Below are positions 46,879 through 56,674 of a stretch of DNA of 64,000 nucleotides, piece by piece. Below the pieces are notes generated by a model, which saw only the letters and a list, made by a program, of their open reading frames with translations, did no database searches and had not been told where the DNA came from. The stretch spans positions 1 to 64,000 of the forward strand of contig NZ_LT629783.1 in NCBI RefSeq assembly GCF_900105835.1, given 5' to 3'. Each line of letters begins with the position of its first letter. Position 1 is the first letter of the stretch. This DNA is from Pseudomonas fragi. GTDB taxonomy: Bacteria > Pseudomonadota > Gammaproteobacteria > Pseudomonadales > Pseudomonadaceae. The translations under genes and the position numbers were made by a program.

Positions 46879-47251
46879 GGGAAACGGCAAACTCGCGGCA
46901 GGGCGGGTGTGTAATCGCCATTGAGAAGCGATTGCTTATCCATGTAGGACGAATGAGATGTTTAAAACCCGAACCTCGACATGTAAAAAATTGTTTCTTA
47001 GTTCCTGTAGCCGCCATCGCAGCCTCGCTGCGTTTGGACTTCTGTGAGGGGCATTCCCGTGAACACAGCAAAAACAAACAACACCAATCCCTTGTGGGAG
47101 CGGGCTTGCTCGCGATGCAAGCGGCGCGGTATTTCAGTTGAAACGCGCCGATGCCATCGCGAGCAAGCCCGCTCCCACAATTGAAGTTTCCTTCAGACCC
47201 TGTAGCCGCAGCCTCGCTCCGCTCGTCAGCGGCTACGGGTCGTTGGGTGCC
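46879..47251. other. fpv operon promoter region and REP sequence
   Basis: The 373-base stretch holds the fpvG promoter (left), a REP doublet and a hairpin. An imperfect inverted repeat GAGAAGC-GATT-GCTTATC (46923-46940) is a weak Fur or regulator candidate. No clear PvdS-dependent -35 (TAAAT-N16-CGT) was found by eye. Confidence 0.4.
47092..47180. repeat. REP doublet
   Basis: CTTGTGGGAGCGGGCTTGCTCGCGATG and CATCGCGAGCAAGCCCGCTCCCACAA are inverted copies about 40 bases apart. A further hairpin (47202-47236, TAGCCGC...GCGGCTA) follows toward the viuB-like gene end. Confidence 0.92.
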
Positions 47252-48202
47252 TTAGCCCAGCGAGCGCCCCAGTTTCCAGTACCCCATCAGGGTCAGGCCC
47301 TTGCGGTCCAGGCCGCATTCATTGACGAAAAACCGCCTGATGGTCATCACCGCCATCGATTCCCCGGCCACCCAGGCGTAGAACTCGTTGTGCCTGGCAC
47401 TGGCCCGCTCCCACAGGCGCTGGTTGTCCAGGTCCAGCTCCTGCAGTTCGGCACAGGCCCGAGCCTGCATGCGTCTTGGTGGCAAGCTGGCCAGCTCGCG
47501 GGCGGCGAGGATCATGCCGTCGCCGTGCTGTTTGCCCAGGCTGGCACGGGGCAGCCAGTGCACTTTGGTGTTCGCGCCGCAGTGCAGCGCCTGGCAGTCC
47601 GCCTCTTCAGGCACTTCGATAAAAGCCTGCACCTGGGGGGTGTCAGGGTGCAACGCCAGTGTTTCGAGGATGCCGGCAATGGCCGGCAGGGCGGTTTCGT
47701 CGCCGATCAGCAACACTTTGCGCATGCCTTGGGGTGGTTGCCATTCGTAGCCGCCGGGGTCGTCGGTATAAGCGCCATTGGGTGCCGCGATCTGCAGGCG
47801 ATCACCCGCCCTGGCCTGGCTGGCCCAGCGTGTGGCGGGGCCGGTGACACCGTGCAGGACAAAGTCGATATCCAGCTCGCCCGCTTCCGCGCGCAGGTTG
47901 CGAATGGTGTAGGAGCGCATGGGCGGCACCTGTTCTGGGCTCATGTCCCGCAGGGGCGCTCGCCAGTCACCCTGTTTGGGCAGGTTGGCGGCGGCGCCAT
48001 CGGCACTGGGGAACAGCAGCTTGACCCGTTGGTCGGGGGCCAGGGTGCGCATCAGCGCCACATCGCTGCCGCTGAACACAAAGCGTGTCAGCGATGGGCT
48101 CAAGGTGATGCGGTGCTTGAGCCGGATATCGAACAATCGATAGGCCGTGGGTTTGCTCAGACGATTGCGCAGGTTTTGCACCAGGGTGGCAGCGGCGGAC
48201 AT
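47252..48202 (-). CDS. Siderophore-interacting protein (SIP/ViuB family ferric-siderophore reductase)
   Basis: 316-residue cytosolic flavoprotein reductase. FAD motif MRSYTIRNLR, NAD(P)-binding LLIGDETALPAIAGILE and C-terminal segment VAGESMAVMTIRRFFVNECG fit the SIP family, which reduces ferric siderophores using NAD(P)H. It is a single gene between mntH and fpvG on the same strand. Pyoverdine iron is released in the periplasm, so this enzyme more likely serves a xenosiderophore or catecholate uptake route. Confidence 0.9.
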   Translation of the reverse strand: MSAAATLVQNLRNRLSKPTAYRLFDIRLKHRITLSPSLTRFVFSGSDVALMRTLAPDQRVKLLFPSADGAAANLPKQGDWRAPLRDMSPEQVPPMRSYTIRNLRAEAGELDIDFVLHGVTGPATRWASQARAGDRLQIAAPNGAYTDDPGGYEWQPPQGMRKVLLIGDETALPAIAGILETLALHPDTPQVQAFIEVPEEADCQALHCGANTKVHWLPRASLGKQHGDGMILAARELASLPPRRMQARACAELQELDLDNQRLWERASARHNEFYAWVAGESMAVMTIRRFFVNECGLDRKGLTLMGYWKLGRSLG

Positions 48203-48271
48203 GTCAGCACCTCAATAGCAGGAGTCGTCTTGTATAACGAGCCACCGGGCGCTGGAATTAAGGGCGCAGGT

Positions 48272-49597
48272 TCAGCCCCCGAAGCCGATCTGCGCAATCA
48301 GCCAGACATTGGCGCAACTGATGACCGCGAACAGAAACCACGCCAACAGTCGGGTCGGCAGGCGGTTAACGAAAGGCCCCATCAGTTTTTTATCGCCGGT
48401 CATGCGGATCAGCGGGTACAGCGCGAACGGCAGTTGCAGGCTGAGCACCACCTGGCTGAGGATCAGCAACTTGCCCACCGCGTCGTCGCCCATCAGCCAC
48501 ACACCGAGGAACGCCGGTACCAGCGCCAGCCCGCGGGTGATCAGGCGCCGTTGCCAGCAGGGGATTTTCAGCTCCAGGTAGCCTTCCATAATCACTTGCC
48601 CGGCGATGGTCCCGGTGAAGGTCGAGCTTTGCCCCGAGGCCAGCAGCGCCACGCCGAACAGGACGCTGGCCATCGCGCCGCCCACCAGCGGGTCGAGCAT
48701 GCGGTAGGCGTCCTGGATTTCGACCACGTCGGTATGGCCACTCTGGTGAAAGGCGGCAGCTGCGAGAATCAGGATCGCGGCATTGACCAGCAGCGCCAGG
48801 GCCAGGGAGCCGATGGTGTCGATGCGCGACAGGCGTACGGCGTCCAGTTTGCTGGCGTAGTCCTTGCCGGTCAGGCGGGTTTGCACGATGGAGCTGTGCA
48901 GGTACAGGTTGTGTGGCATCACCGTGGCGCCAATGATCCCGATGGCGATGTACAGTGGCGCGGCACCGCTGATCGCAGACAACGACGGTTTGAAGCCGTC
49001 GAACACATCCGGCCAATAAGGCTTGATCAGTACCAGTTCAACGAAAAAACAGCCGACGATGGTCATTACCAGCGCCAGCATGATCGCTTCAAGCCGACGA
49101 AACCCCCTGCCTTGCAGGGCCAGCACGAGCAGGGTGTCGAGGGCGGTGAGGGCGATGCCGGTGGTCAGCGAGCAGCCCAGCAAAAGGTGGAAGGCCAGGG
49201 CACAACCGAGCACTTCGGCCAGGTCGGTGGCGATGATCGAGATTTCTGCCAGCAGCCATTGCACCCGCGCCGAGCGCTTGCTGTAGCGCTCACGGCACAG
49301 CTGCGCCAGATCGCGGCCAGTGGCAATGCCCAGGCGTGAACACAGGCATTGCACGGCCATGCCCGCCAGGCTGGCGAGCAGCACCACAAACAGCAGGTTG
49401 TAGCCATAGCGCGAGCCGGCTTCAATGGCGGTGGCCCAGTTACCGGGGTCCATATAGCCGATGCTGATCAGCAGGCCGGGGCCGGCAAAGCGCAGCGCGC
49501 GCTTGAAAAACGGCGCGCGGGCGTCGACGGGCACGCTGCCACTGACTTGCGAGGGGCAGAAGGGCGCAGTGGCGGTTGTTGGCAGGCTGAATTTCAA
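48272..49597 (-). CDS. mntH: Nramp family Mn2+/Fe2+ transporter
   Basis: 441-residue proton-coupled divalent metal importer with eleven helices. Signature motifs are MDPGNWATAIEAG (helix 1) and VMPHNLYLHSSIVQ (helix 6, with the Met and Ala/Pro-His site). Mn2+ is the usual substrate of bacterial members. No MntR or Fur site was clear upstream; the 2-hydroxyacid dehydrogenase gene lies 15 bases upstream and may be co-transcribed. Confidence 0.95.
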   Translation of the reverse strand: MKFSLPTTATAPFCPSQVSGSVPVDARAPFFKRALRFAGPGLLISIGYMDPGNWATAIEAGSRYGYNLLFVVLLASLAGMAVQCLCSRLGIATGRDLAQLCRERYSKRSARVQWLLAEISIIATDLAEVLGCALAFHLLLGCSLTTGIALTALDTLLVLALQGRGFRRLEAIMLALVMTIVGCFFVELVLIKPYWPDVFDGFKPSLSAISGAAPLYIAIGIIGATVMPHNLYLHSSIVQTRLTGKDYASKLDAVRLSRIDTIGSLALALLVNAAILILAAAAFHQSGHTDVVEIQDAYRMLDPLVGGAMASVLFGVALLASGQSSTFTGTIAGQVIMEGYLELKIPCWQRRLITRGLALVPAFLGVWLMGDDAVGKLLILSQVVLSLQLPFALYPLIRMTGDKKLMGPFVNRLPTRLLAWFLFAVISCANVWLIAQIGFGG

Positions 49598-49612
49598 GCG
49601 CAGGCTCCGGGG

Positions 49613-50563
49613 TCAGACGGGGTGCGGCAAGGGCACGGGGGTGAGCACCGGTTTGCCGGCATGGAAGGCCCGCAGGTTGTCGACCACCAGTTGCACGGTG
49701 GCCTCGACGGCATCGGGCGACTGGCCGGCTACATGCGGGGTCATGACCACGTTGCCCAGGCTTTTGAGCGGGTCGGGCACCAAAGGCTCGTCTTCAAACA
49801 CATCAAGCCCGGCCCCGGCGATCTTGCCTGTGGCGAGGGCGGCGATCAGGGCGTCGGTGTCGACCACGCTGCCGCGGGCAATATTGATCAGGTAACCATC
49901 AGCGCCCAGGGCGTCCAGCACGGGGGCGTCGACCAGATGGTGGGTGGCACTGCCGCCCGGGGTGGCGACGACCAGGAAATCCACCTGGCTGGCCAGTTCA
50001 AGCACGCTGGCGCAGTAGGTGTAAGGCGAGTCAGAGTGCGGCTGGCGGCTGTGGTAGCTGATGCTCATGTCAAAGCCGTGGTCCGCACGTTTGGCGATGG
50101 CAGCGCCGATGGCGCCGAGGCCGATAATCCCCATGCGTTTGCCCGACAGTGATGGCTGGCGCACCTTGACCCATTCGTTGCGCCGGATGCTAGCGTCGGC
50201 CTGGGGGATGCCGCGCACCACGGACAACAGCAGCGCCATCGCATGATCGGCAACCGACGAAGCATTGGCTCCGGCGCCAAAAGTCACGGTAATACCCAGG
50301 TTACTGGCGGCCTGCAGGTCGACCTGCTCAAAACCGGCACCAATCACGCAGATAATGTTGAGCAGGGGCAGGGCGGCCATTTCATCGGCATGCAGGCCCA
50401 GCGGGCCGCGGGTCAGCACCGCGTCGATCCGGGCGCCGTGGCGGGCAATGGCCTCGGCGCGGCTGGCGGGGGTGGGCGCAAGGATCAGTTCGTAACCCTG
50501 GTGTTCCAGCATGTGCAGGTAATCGTTAACGCTCTCTACCAGCACCAGCACAACGTGGGACAT
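49613..50563 (-). CDS. NAD-binding 2-hydroxyacid dehydrogenase
   Basis: 316-residue D-isomer-specific 2-hydroxyacid dehydrogenase, glyoxylate/hydroxypyruvate reductase-like. The nucleotide fold is MGIIGLGAIGAAIAKR; catalytic residues are Arg in NIARGSVVDT, Glu in VFEDEPLVP and His in TPHVAGQSP. The exact substrate is uncertain. It lies just upstream of mntH on the same strand. Confidence 0.88.
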   Translation of the reverse strand: MSHVVLVLVESVNDYLHMLEHQGYELILAPTPASRAEAIARHGARIDAVLTRGPLGLHADEMAALPLLNIICVIGAGFEQVDLQAASNLGITVTFGAGANASSVADHAMALLLSVVRGIPQADASIRRNEWVKVRQPSLSGKRMGIIGLGAIGAAIAKRADHGFDMSISYHSRQPHSDSPYTYCASVLELASQVDFLVVATPGGSATHHLVDAPVLDALGADGYLINIARGSVVDTDALIAALATGKIAGAGLDVFEDEPLVPDPLKSLGNVVMTPHVAGQSPDAVEATVQLVVDNLRAFHAGKPVLTPVPLPHPV

Positions 50564-50765
50564 GGTTATCTCCAGCCAGGGAATGTCAAGAATGAGCCGA
50601 GATTAACACCGGTCTTGGCTGCTTTTCCCTGTATCAATTCGATACAAGCGCTCTATTACAGCTTTTTTCAACCGTGTGGCGGTCGGGTCGAGTCCTGTGC
50701 TGGAGCCGGGCCGGGTCGGCCTGTTACCATTCGCCCTTTGTTTTATCTCCATTTCGAGACCGCCC

Positions 50766-52247
50766 ATGACCACCGTTCGCACGCGCATTGCGCCATCGCC
50801 TACCGGCGACCCCCACGTCGGCACCGCTTACATCGCTTTGTTCAACTACTGCTTTGCCAAGCAGCATGGCGGCGAATTTATCCTGCGCATCGAAGACACC
50901 GACCAGTTGCGTTCGACCCGCGAGTCCGAGCAGCAGATCTACGACGCCCTGCGCTGGCTGGGTATCACCTGGAGCGAAGGCCCGGACGTAGGCGGCCCGC
51001 ACGGCCCGTACCGTCAAAGCGAACGCAGCGACATCTACAAAAAGTACACCCAGCAACTGGTGGATATGGGCCACGCCTTCCCGTGCTTCTGCACCGCTGA
51101 AGAACTGGACCAGATGCGCGCCGAGCAGATGGCCAAGGGCGAGACCCCGCGCTACGACGGTCGTGCGCTGCTGTTGTCCAAGGAAGAAGTTGACCGGCGC
51201 CTGGCCGCTGGCGAGCCTCACGTGATCCGCATGAAAGTGCCGACCGAAGGCGTGTGCGTGGTACCGGACCTGCTGCGCGGCGACGTTGAAATCCCGTGGG
51301 ACCGCATGGACATGCAAGTCCTGATGAAAACCGACGGCCTGCCAACGTACTTCCTGGCCAACGTGGTCGACGATCACCTGATGGGCATCACCCATGTACT
51401 GCGTGGCGAAGAGTGGCTGCCGTCGGCACCCAAGCTGATCCTGCTGTACGAATACTTCGGCTGGGAACAACCGCAGCTGTGTTACATGCCGCTGTTGCGC
51501 AACCCGGACAAGAGCAAGCTGTCCAAGCGCAAGAACCCGACCTCGGTGACGTTCTACGAGCGCATGGGCTTTATGCCTGAAGCGATGCTCAACTACCTGG
51601 GCCGCATGGGCTGGTCGATGCCGGACGAGCGCGAGAAGTTCTCGCTGCAGGAAATGGTCGACAACTTCGATCTGAGCCGTGTGTCCCTGGGCGGGCCGAT
51701 TTTCGACGTTGAGAAGCTGTCCTGGCTCAACGGCCAGTGGCTGCGTGACCTGCCGCTGGACGAGTTTGCCAGCCGCGTGCAGCAGTGGGCGCTGAACCCT
51801 GAGTACATGATGAAGATCGCGCCGCTGGTACAGGGCCGGGTCGAGACTTTCAGCCAGATCGCACCCCTGGCCGGGTTCTTCTTCTCGGGTGGCTTGCAGC
51901 TCGATGCCAAGCTGTTTGAGCACAAGAAGCTGTCCAACGAGCAAGTGCGCCAGTTGATGCAGTTGATCTTGTGGAAGCTCGAGAGCCTGCGTCAGTGGGA
52001 AAAGGACGCTATCACCGGCTGCATCCAGGCCGTGGTTGAAAGCCTGGAGCTGAAGCTGCGTGATGCCATGCCGCTGATGTTCGCCTCGATCACGGGGCAG
52101 GCCAGCTCGGTGTCGGTACTGGACGCGATGGAGATCCTAGGGCCGGACCTGACCCGTTTCCGTCTGCGTCAGGCGCTGGACCTGCTGGGCGGCGTGTCGA
52201 AGAAAGAAAACAAGGAGTGGGAAAAGCTGTTTAGCGCGATGGGTTAA
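50766..52247 (+). CDS. gltX: Glutamate--tRNA ligase
   Basis: 493-residue class I aminoacyl-tRNA synthetase. HIGH-like motif [15 protein letters not shown] and KMSKS-like motif KLSKRKNP are present, with [20 protein letters not shown] in overlapping parts. It charges tRNA-Glu; two tRNA-Glu genes lie just downstream on the same strand. The ATG at 50766 is the family start; the ribosome site is weak. Confidence 0.98.
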   Translation: MTTVRTRIAPSPTGDPHVGTAYIALFNYCFAKQHGGEFILRIEDTDQLRSTRESEQQIYDALRWLGITWSEGPDVGGPHGPYRQSERSDIYKKYTQQLVDMGHAFPCFCTAEELDQMRAEQMAKGETPRYDGRALLLSKEEVDRRLAAGEPHVIRMKVPTEGVCVVPDLLRGDVEIPWDRMDMQVLMKTDGLPTYFLANVVDDHLMGITHVLRGEEWLPSAPKLILLYEYFGWEQPQLCYMPLLRNPDKSKLSKRKNPTSVTFYERMGFMPEAMLNYLGRMGWSMPDEREKFSLQEMVDNFDLSRVSLGGPIFDVEKLSWLNGQWLRDLPLDEFASRVQQWALNPEYMMKIAPLVQGRVETFSQIAPLAGFFFSGGLQLDAKLFEHKKLSNEQVRQLMQLILWKLESLRQWEKDAITGCIQAVVESLELKLRDAMPLMFASITGQASSVSVLDAMEILGPDLTRFRLRQALDLLGGVSKKENKEWEKLFSAMG

Positions 52248-52264
52248 CCAGAGTTTAATAATCC

Positions 52265-52402
52265 GTAGCAGCTGCCGAAGGAACGAGGCTGCGTTCGATT
52301 GCGAAGCAATCGTAAATTCTAAATGCACGTTTTTTCAGGCAAATCGAGCATTCTGCATTTACGGCGGCTACGCCGCCGGACGCAGCCTGCGGCAGCTGCT
52401 AC
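52265..52402. repeat. Long palindromic repeat (cagctgccgaagg family)
   Basis: GTAGCAGCTGCCGAAGGAACGAGGCTGCGTTCG at the left pairs with GGACGCAGCCTGCGGCAGCTGCTAC at the right. Nested inverted repeats lie inside (GATTGCGAAGCAATC). It follows gltX and could end its transcript. Same family as 12308 and 57750. Confidence 0.9.
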
Positions 52403-52498
52403 AAGGTTTTGCTTGGGGTTTGGCCCCGTATTTACGGGGCAGGAAGGGTAAGTGGTTGTTCTCACGGCAAATTTTTTTAAAAAAGTTTAAAAATAAGT

Positions 52499-52527
52499 TT
52501 GACAGCCTACCGATCCAGTCTTAATAT
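52499..52527 (+). promoter_or_regulatory. Consensus sigma70 promoter of the tRNA cluster
   Basis: TTGACA (52499-52504), 17-base spacer, TAATAT (52522-52527), followed by GCGCCCC, the GC-rich discriminator of stringently controlled stable RNA promoters. A/T-rich sequence just upstream may be an UP element. Confidence 0.9.
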
Positions 52528-52595
52528 GCGCCCCGTCAACACAGCAACACGAAACAAGCAGAACGCAACACAGCAACACCCAACACGGTTAGTTT

Positions 52596-52671
<76 letters not shown>

Positions 52672-52747
52672 AATTTACTGTTCAATGCCTGGCCACACCG
52701 GCATTGAATCGACCAGCACTCAGCGCTGGTCAAGTTAGAAGGTTTGT

Positions 52748-52823
52748 GTCCCCTTCGTCTAGTGGCCTAGGACACCGCCCTTTCACGGCGGTAACAGGGG
52801 TTCGAGTCCCCTAGGGGACGCCA
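52748..52823 (+). tRNA. tRNA-Glu (TTC), copy 1
   Basis: 76 bases with CCA. Acceptor GTCCCCT/AGGGGAC, anticodon stem CCGCC/GGCGG around loop CTTTCAC (TTC), T-arm with GGTTCGAGTCC. Confidence 0.98.
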
Positions 52824-52873
52824 GTTTTACAGAAGCAGCACTTCGGTGTTGCTCCGCCGCCAGGCGATAAATC

Positions 52874-52949
<76 letters not shown>

Positions 52950-53026
52950 ATTTACAGTTCAATGTCGGGCCACACTGGCATTGAATCGATCAGCACTCAG
53001 CGCTGATCACTGTTAGAAGGGTTTGT

Positions 53027-53102
53027 GTCCCCTTCGTCTAGTGGCCTAGGACACCGCCCTTTCACGGCGGTAACAGGGGTTCGAGTCCCCTAGGGGACGC
53101 CA
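53027..53102 (+). tRNA. tRNA-Glu (TTC), copy 2
   Basis: Identical to copy 1. It starts 279 bases after copy 1 and is the last gene of the tRNA transcript. Confidence 0.98.
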
Positions 53103-53127
53103 CGATTACCCGCTTTGCGGGATTTAT

Positions 53128-53164
53128 AAGGGTCATTCGATTATTGAATGGCCCTTTTGTTTGT
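53128..53164 (+). terminator. Rho-independent terminator of the tRNA cluster
   Basis: AAGGGTCATTC pairs with GAATGGCCCTT around a short loop, followed by TTTGTTTG. Confidence 0.9.
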
Positions 53165-53253
53165 CTGCAGTTTTTTAATTCCTGCTCTTCAAGTTTCCCG
53201 TCGCCCCCTCTGCGTTACACTGCGCTCCTTATTTATGTACAGGGAGACAAGGC

Positions 53254-53688
53254 ATGAGTTGGGATTTGGCAGCACCGTTCATCATTGACCTGCAGGTGCA
53301 GGCTGAAGACATCGACGGGTTTGGCCATGCCAATAACGCAGCCTATGTGGTCTGGCTCGAACGCTGTGCCTGGCGCCATTCGCAGCGCCTGGGGCTGGAT
53401 CTTGCCGAGTACCGTCGCCTCGACCGCGCCATGGCCGTTTCCCGCCATGAGATCGACTATCTAGCCAGCGCCTACGAAGGCGACGAACTGCAACTGGCCA
53501 CCTGGATTGTCGATTGCGACCAGCGCCTGCGCATGACCCGCCACTTTCAGCTGGTACGCCCCAGCGACGGGGTCACCCTGTTGCGTGCGCAAACCACCTT
53601 TGTCTGCATCGAGCTGTCGACCGGCAAGGCCAGGCGCCTGCCTGCCGAGTTTCTCGAAGGTTACGGCCCGGCTGTCGTGACGGCCTGA
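53254..53688 (+). CDS. Acyl-CoA thioesterase, 4-hydroxybenzoyl-CoA/YbgC type
   Basis: 144-residue hotdog-fold protein. The active-site helix segment EDIDGFGHANNAAYVVWLER has the Asp-His-Asn pattern of YbgC-type thioesterases. The substrate is unknown. CAGGGAGACAAGGC lies before the ATG. It stands between the tRNA cluster and dusC. Confidence 0.85.
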   Translation: MSWDLAAPFIIDLQVQAEDIDGFGHANNAAYVVWLERCAWRHSQRLGLDLAEYRRLDRAMAVSRHEIDYLASAYEGDELQLATWIVDCDQRLRMTRHFQLVRPSDGVTLLRAQTTFVCIELSTGKARRLPAEFLEGYGPAVVTA

Positions 53689-53761
53689 GTCTGAGCCCCT
53701 GCACATACCGATTGCCTGCAGAACCGCGTAAACTGCCGCACGTTTTTCATGAGAGTCACCC

Positions 53762-54721
53762 ATGCAAATTGCTTTGGCGCCGATGGAGGGGTTGGTCGAC
53801 AACATCCTGCGTGATGTCCTGACCCGCACCGGCGGTATTGATTGGTGTGTGACCGAATTTATTCGGGTCACCGAGCGGCTGTTGCCTGAAGCCTACTTCC
53901 ATAAACTCGCCCCCGAGTTGCAGCACGGTGCGCAGACGCGCTCCGGCGTGCCGCTGCGGGTGCAGTTGCTGGGTTCCGACCCGGCGTGCCTGGCCGACAA
54001 CGCTGCGCTGGCGGTGGAACTGGGGAGCGGGGTGATCGACCTCAACTTTGGCTGCCCGGCCAAGACCGTAAACAAGTCCCGTGGCGGGGCAGTGCTGCTC
54101 AAGGAGCCTGAACTGCTGCACGCCATTTTGCTGCAAGTGCGCCGCACCGTGCCTGCGCATATCCCGGTCACCGCCAAGATGCGCCTGGGCTTCGATACGC
54201 CGGACAGCGCCAACGAGTGCGCGATTGCTCTGGCCGAGGGCGGCGCCAGCCAGATCGTGGTGCATGCGCGGACCAAGATGGATGGCTACAAGCCACCCGC
54301 GCATTGGGAATACATCGCCCAGGTGCAGGAAGCGGTCAAGGTGCCGGTGTTTGCCAACGGTGATATCTGGTCGGTTGAAGACTGGCGCCGATGCCGCGAA
54401 ATCAGCGGGGCCGAAGACATCATGCTGGGCCGTGGGCTGGTGTCGCGGCCTGATCTGGCCGCGCAAATTGCCGCTGCCCGCGCCGGTGTTGAGGTAGTGC
54501 CTATGACCTGGGCCGATTTGCAGCCCATGATCCGCGACTTCTGGGCCCAGGCCGAAGCCCAGCTGACCCCGCGCTCGGCGCCGGGGCGGCTCAAGCAGTG
54601 GCTGGCGATGCTGACCCGCAACTACCCTGAAGCGGTGGTGCTGTTCAATGCCATGCGCCGTGAAACCGACTGTGAGAAGGTCCGGCACCTGGTCAACAAC
54701 CCGCCTGCCGATGCTGCCTGA
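53762..54721 (+). CDS. dusC: tRNA-dihydrouridine(16) synthase DusC
   Basis: 319-residue FMN enzyme reducing U16 of tRNA. It starts with [16 protein letters not shown]; the catalytic cysteine is in [16 protein letters not shown]; the FMN-phosphate region is VFANGDIWS and MLGRGLVS. The N-terminal MEG rather than MAG pattern and length favour DusC over DusA or DusB. Confidence 0.93.
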   Translation: MQIALAPMEGLVDNILRDVLTRTGGIDWCVTEFIRVTERLLPEAYFHKLAPELQHGAQTRSGVPLRVQLLGSDPACLADNAALAVELGSGVIDLNFGCPAKTVNKSRGGAVLLKEPELLHAILLQVRRTVPAHIPVTAKMRLGFDTPDSANECAIALAEGGASQIVVHARTKMDGYKPPAHWEYIAQVQEAVKVPVFANGDIWSVEDWRRCREISGAEDIMLGRGLVSRPDLAAQIAAARAGVEVVPMTWADLQPMIRDFWAQAEAQLTPRSAPGRLKQWLAMLTRNYPEAVVLFNAMRRETDCEKVRHLVNNPPADAA

Positions 54722-54749
54722 AGCACCTGAAAAAATTTCAAAAAAAGCC

Positions 54750-54777
54750 CTTGAAATGATTTTGCCGGTCCCTATCT
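54750..54777 (+). promoter_or_regulatory. Sigma32 (RpoH) heat-shock promoter of the hsp20 gene
   Basis: CTTGAAA (54750-54756), 13-base spacer, CCCTATCT (54770-54777), against the consensus CTTGAAA-N11-16-CCCCATNT. Confidence 0.85.
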
Positions 54778-54783
54778 AAGGGG

Positions 54784-54843
54784 TACGCGATGCCGAAACC
54801 GGGTCGCGTAACAAAATCTCGCTGAAATCAGGAGGATGAAATT
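54784..54843 (+). ncRNA. ROSE-like RNA thermometer in the hsp20 5' leader
   Basis: The leader forms a first hairpin CGCGA...TCGCG (54786-54808), then TCTCGCTG (54817-54824) faces the ribosome site CAGGAGGA (54829-54836) across an AAAT loop. The UCGCU stretch is the conserved ROSE anti-ribosome-site motif with its G-G mismatch. Heating would melt it and open translation. Thermometers of this kind are known for Pseudomonas ibpA. Confidence 0.8.
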
Positions 54844-55296
54844 ATGAGCAACGCTTTTTCAATGGCGCCACTGTTCCGTAATTCTGTCGGCTTTGACCGT
54901 TTTAGTGATCTGTTTGAAACCGCACTGCGCAACGATTCAAGCGGCGGCTACCCACCTTACAACGTTGAAAAACGCGGTGAAGACAGCTATCGCATCGTGG
55001 TTGCGGCAGCAGGCTTCCAGCAAGATGATCTGGACCTGCAAGTAGAGAAAGGCGTGCTGAGCGTGAGCGGCAGCAAACGCGAAAGCACCAGCGAAGAAGG
55101 CGTGACCTTCTTGCATCAAGGTATTGCACAGCGGGCATTCAAATTGTCCTTCCGTCTCGACGACCATATCGAGATCAAAGGCGCAAACCTGAGCAACGGT
55201 TTGCTGAGCATCGACCTGCAGCGGGTGGTGCCGGAAGAGGCAAAAGCCAAACGCATCCCGATCAATGGGGATTCGCAGCCTGCCCTGCAAAACTGA
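54844..55296 (+). CDS. ibpA: Hsp20 small heat-shock protein (IbpA-like)
   Basis: 150-residue ATP-independent holdase chaperone. It opens MSNAFSMAPLFRNSVGFDRF, has the alpha-crystallin domain from PPYNVEKRGEDSYRIVVAAAGF to GLLSIDLQR, and a C-terminal tail with the motif KRIPI. It has a sigma32-type promoter, a ROSE-like thermometer and its own terminator, so heat regulation at two levels is expected. Confidence 0.95.
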   Translation: MSNAFSMAPLFRNSVGFDRFSDLFETALRNDSSGGYPPYNVEKRGEDSYRIVVAAAGFQQDDLDLQVEKGVLSVSGSKRESTSEEGVTFLHQGIAQRAFKLSFRLDDHIEIKGANLSNGLLSIDLQRVVPEEAKAKRIPINGDSQPALQN

Positions 55297-55316
55297 TCTG
55301 AGCATGTGCCAGGCAA

Positions 55317-55345
55317 GAACCCCGTCCAGGTGACGGGGTTCTTTC
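55317..55345 (+). terminator. Terminator after the hsp20 gene
   Basis: GAACCCCGTC and GACGGGGTTC form a 10-bp stem around CAGGT, followed by TTTC. Confidence 0.9.
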
Positions 55346-55436
55346 TATCCGCAGTTTGTAACGAGCAGTACGCAGGCATTTGTCCCCGATCCTCTCCCCG
55401 GGGCAAGTGCCTGCATTTCACCTCACTCGCAATCCT

Positions 55437-56375
55437 TCACTTGCCCGCCTGACCTGCCGTCAGCTGGTTTTTTTGCAGGTTTTTTTCGGCTTTGTAGCGC
55501 AAGGCTACGTCGGGTACGCCGCCACTTTTGCCGGTTTCCACCCAGTTGCGAATCCGCCCGGCATCGGCGAAGTGAGTGTATTTGCCAAAGGCATCCAGAA
55601 TCACCAGGGACACCGGGCGACCGCCCATTTCAGTGACCAGCACCAGGCAATGGCCAGCCTGGTTGGTAAAGCCGGTCTTGGTGATCTTGATATTCCATTT
55701 GTCTTTTCTGACCAGGTGATCGGTGTTGCTGAAACCCAGGCTGTAGTTGGGTTTGCGGAACGCCACGGTCTTTTCCTTGGTGGTGCTCAACTGGCTGAGC
55801 ATCGGGTAGTGCCGCGCCGCGGCCAGCAGCTTGCTCAGGTCGCGGGCAGTGGACACGTTGTGGATCGACAGCCCGGTGGGCTCTACATAGTGGGTGCTCA
55901 TCATGCCCAGGCTTTTGGCCTTGGCATTCATCGCCGCGATAAACGCCACATAACCGCCCGGATAATGGTGGGCCAGGCTGGCGGCTGCGCGGTTTTCCGA
56001 GGACATCAGGGTGATCAGCATCATTTCGTGACGCGACAGCTCACTGCCAATCTTCACCCGCGAAAACACCCCCTTCATCTCCGGCGTGTCGCTGATATTG
56101 ACCGAAATGGACTCATCCATTGACTGCTTGGCATCCAGGACCACCATAGCGGTCATCAGTTTGGTGACGGAGGCAATGGGCACGATGGCGTCCGGGTTGC
56201 TGGCAAAAATCACTTTGTTGGTTTGCAGGTCCACCAGCAGCGCGCTGCCTGAGGCGATATGCAGTTTTGAGGTATCCCGTGGGGCCGAGGTGCTTTCAGC
56301 CGCTGCGGCGATTGAAGAGGCGCTGGTGCCTGCCAGAACTAAACACAGGCTTAATATGGAAAGATGAATTTTCAC
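55437..56375 (-). CDS. pbpG: D-alanyl-D-alanine endopeptidase (penicillin-binding protein 7)
   Basis: 312-residue periplasmic serine peptidase with signal peptide ([20 protein letters not shown]). Active-site motifs: ASVTKLM (SxxK), [17 protein letters not shown] (SxN) and KITKTGFT (KTG). It cuts peptidoglycan cross-links. The start is a GTG at 56375 directly before the signal peptide; the longer reading from 56432 adds an unlikely 19 residues. Confidence 0.92.
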   Translation of the reverse strand: MKIHLSILSLCLVLAGTSASSIAAAAESTSAPRDTSKLHIASGSALLVDLQTNKVIFASNPDAIVPIASVTKLMTAMVVLDAKQSMDESISVNISDTPEMKGVFSRVKIGSELSRHEMMLITLMSSENRAAASLAHHYPGGYVAFIAAMNAKAKSLGMMSTHYVEPTGLSIHNVSTARDLSKLLAAARHYPMLSQLSTTKEKTVAFRKPNYSLGFSNTDHLVRKDKWNIKITKTGFTNQAGHCLVLVTEMGGRPVSLVILDAFGKYTHFADAGRIRNWVETGKSGGVPDVALRYKAEKNLQKNQLTAGQAGK

Positions 56376-56674
56376 GCAGAATGACTCAAGAATGGTTGGG
56401 AAGTACCTGGCTGCAACGGCTGTTATACACATGACGTTACATTTAGTCAGTATGGATCAACGGCGGCAGAAATGCCTGATTTCGCTGGGGTTTATGAGAG
56501 AAAATCCGGCCAGGAGGTCTTCAGCGGTTTTTTCGCCCGCTGACGCCAGCCAGACGAGGGTTCGTGCCTGCACGAGCCTAGCAGGGCAAAGCTGTTGGCT
56601 GGCTGAACAGGCTGGTTAGGCATGGCGCTGCAATGGTGTAAAATGCCGGCCCTTGAAATTGACCGGCCGGCCTG
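56376..56674. other. Intergenic region between divergent pbpG and methyltransferase genes
   Basis: About 300 bases with the two divergent promoters. No repeat, RNA or convincing small gene was seen. Confidence 0.5.

Noticed and set aside
46923..46940. Fur box before fpvG
   Set aside because: The imperfect repeat GAGAAGC-N4-GCTTATC matches the Fur consensus poorly; kept only as a weak candidate.
47138..49339. A 733-codon open frame on the plus strand across the siderophore-interacting protein and mntH genes
   Set aside because: It runs through a REP doublet and is antisense to two clear genes; its composition is typical of antisense frames.
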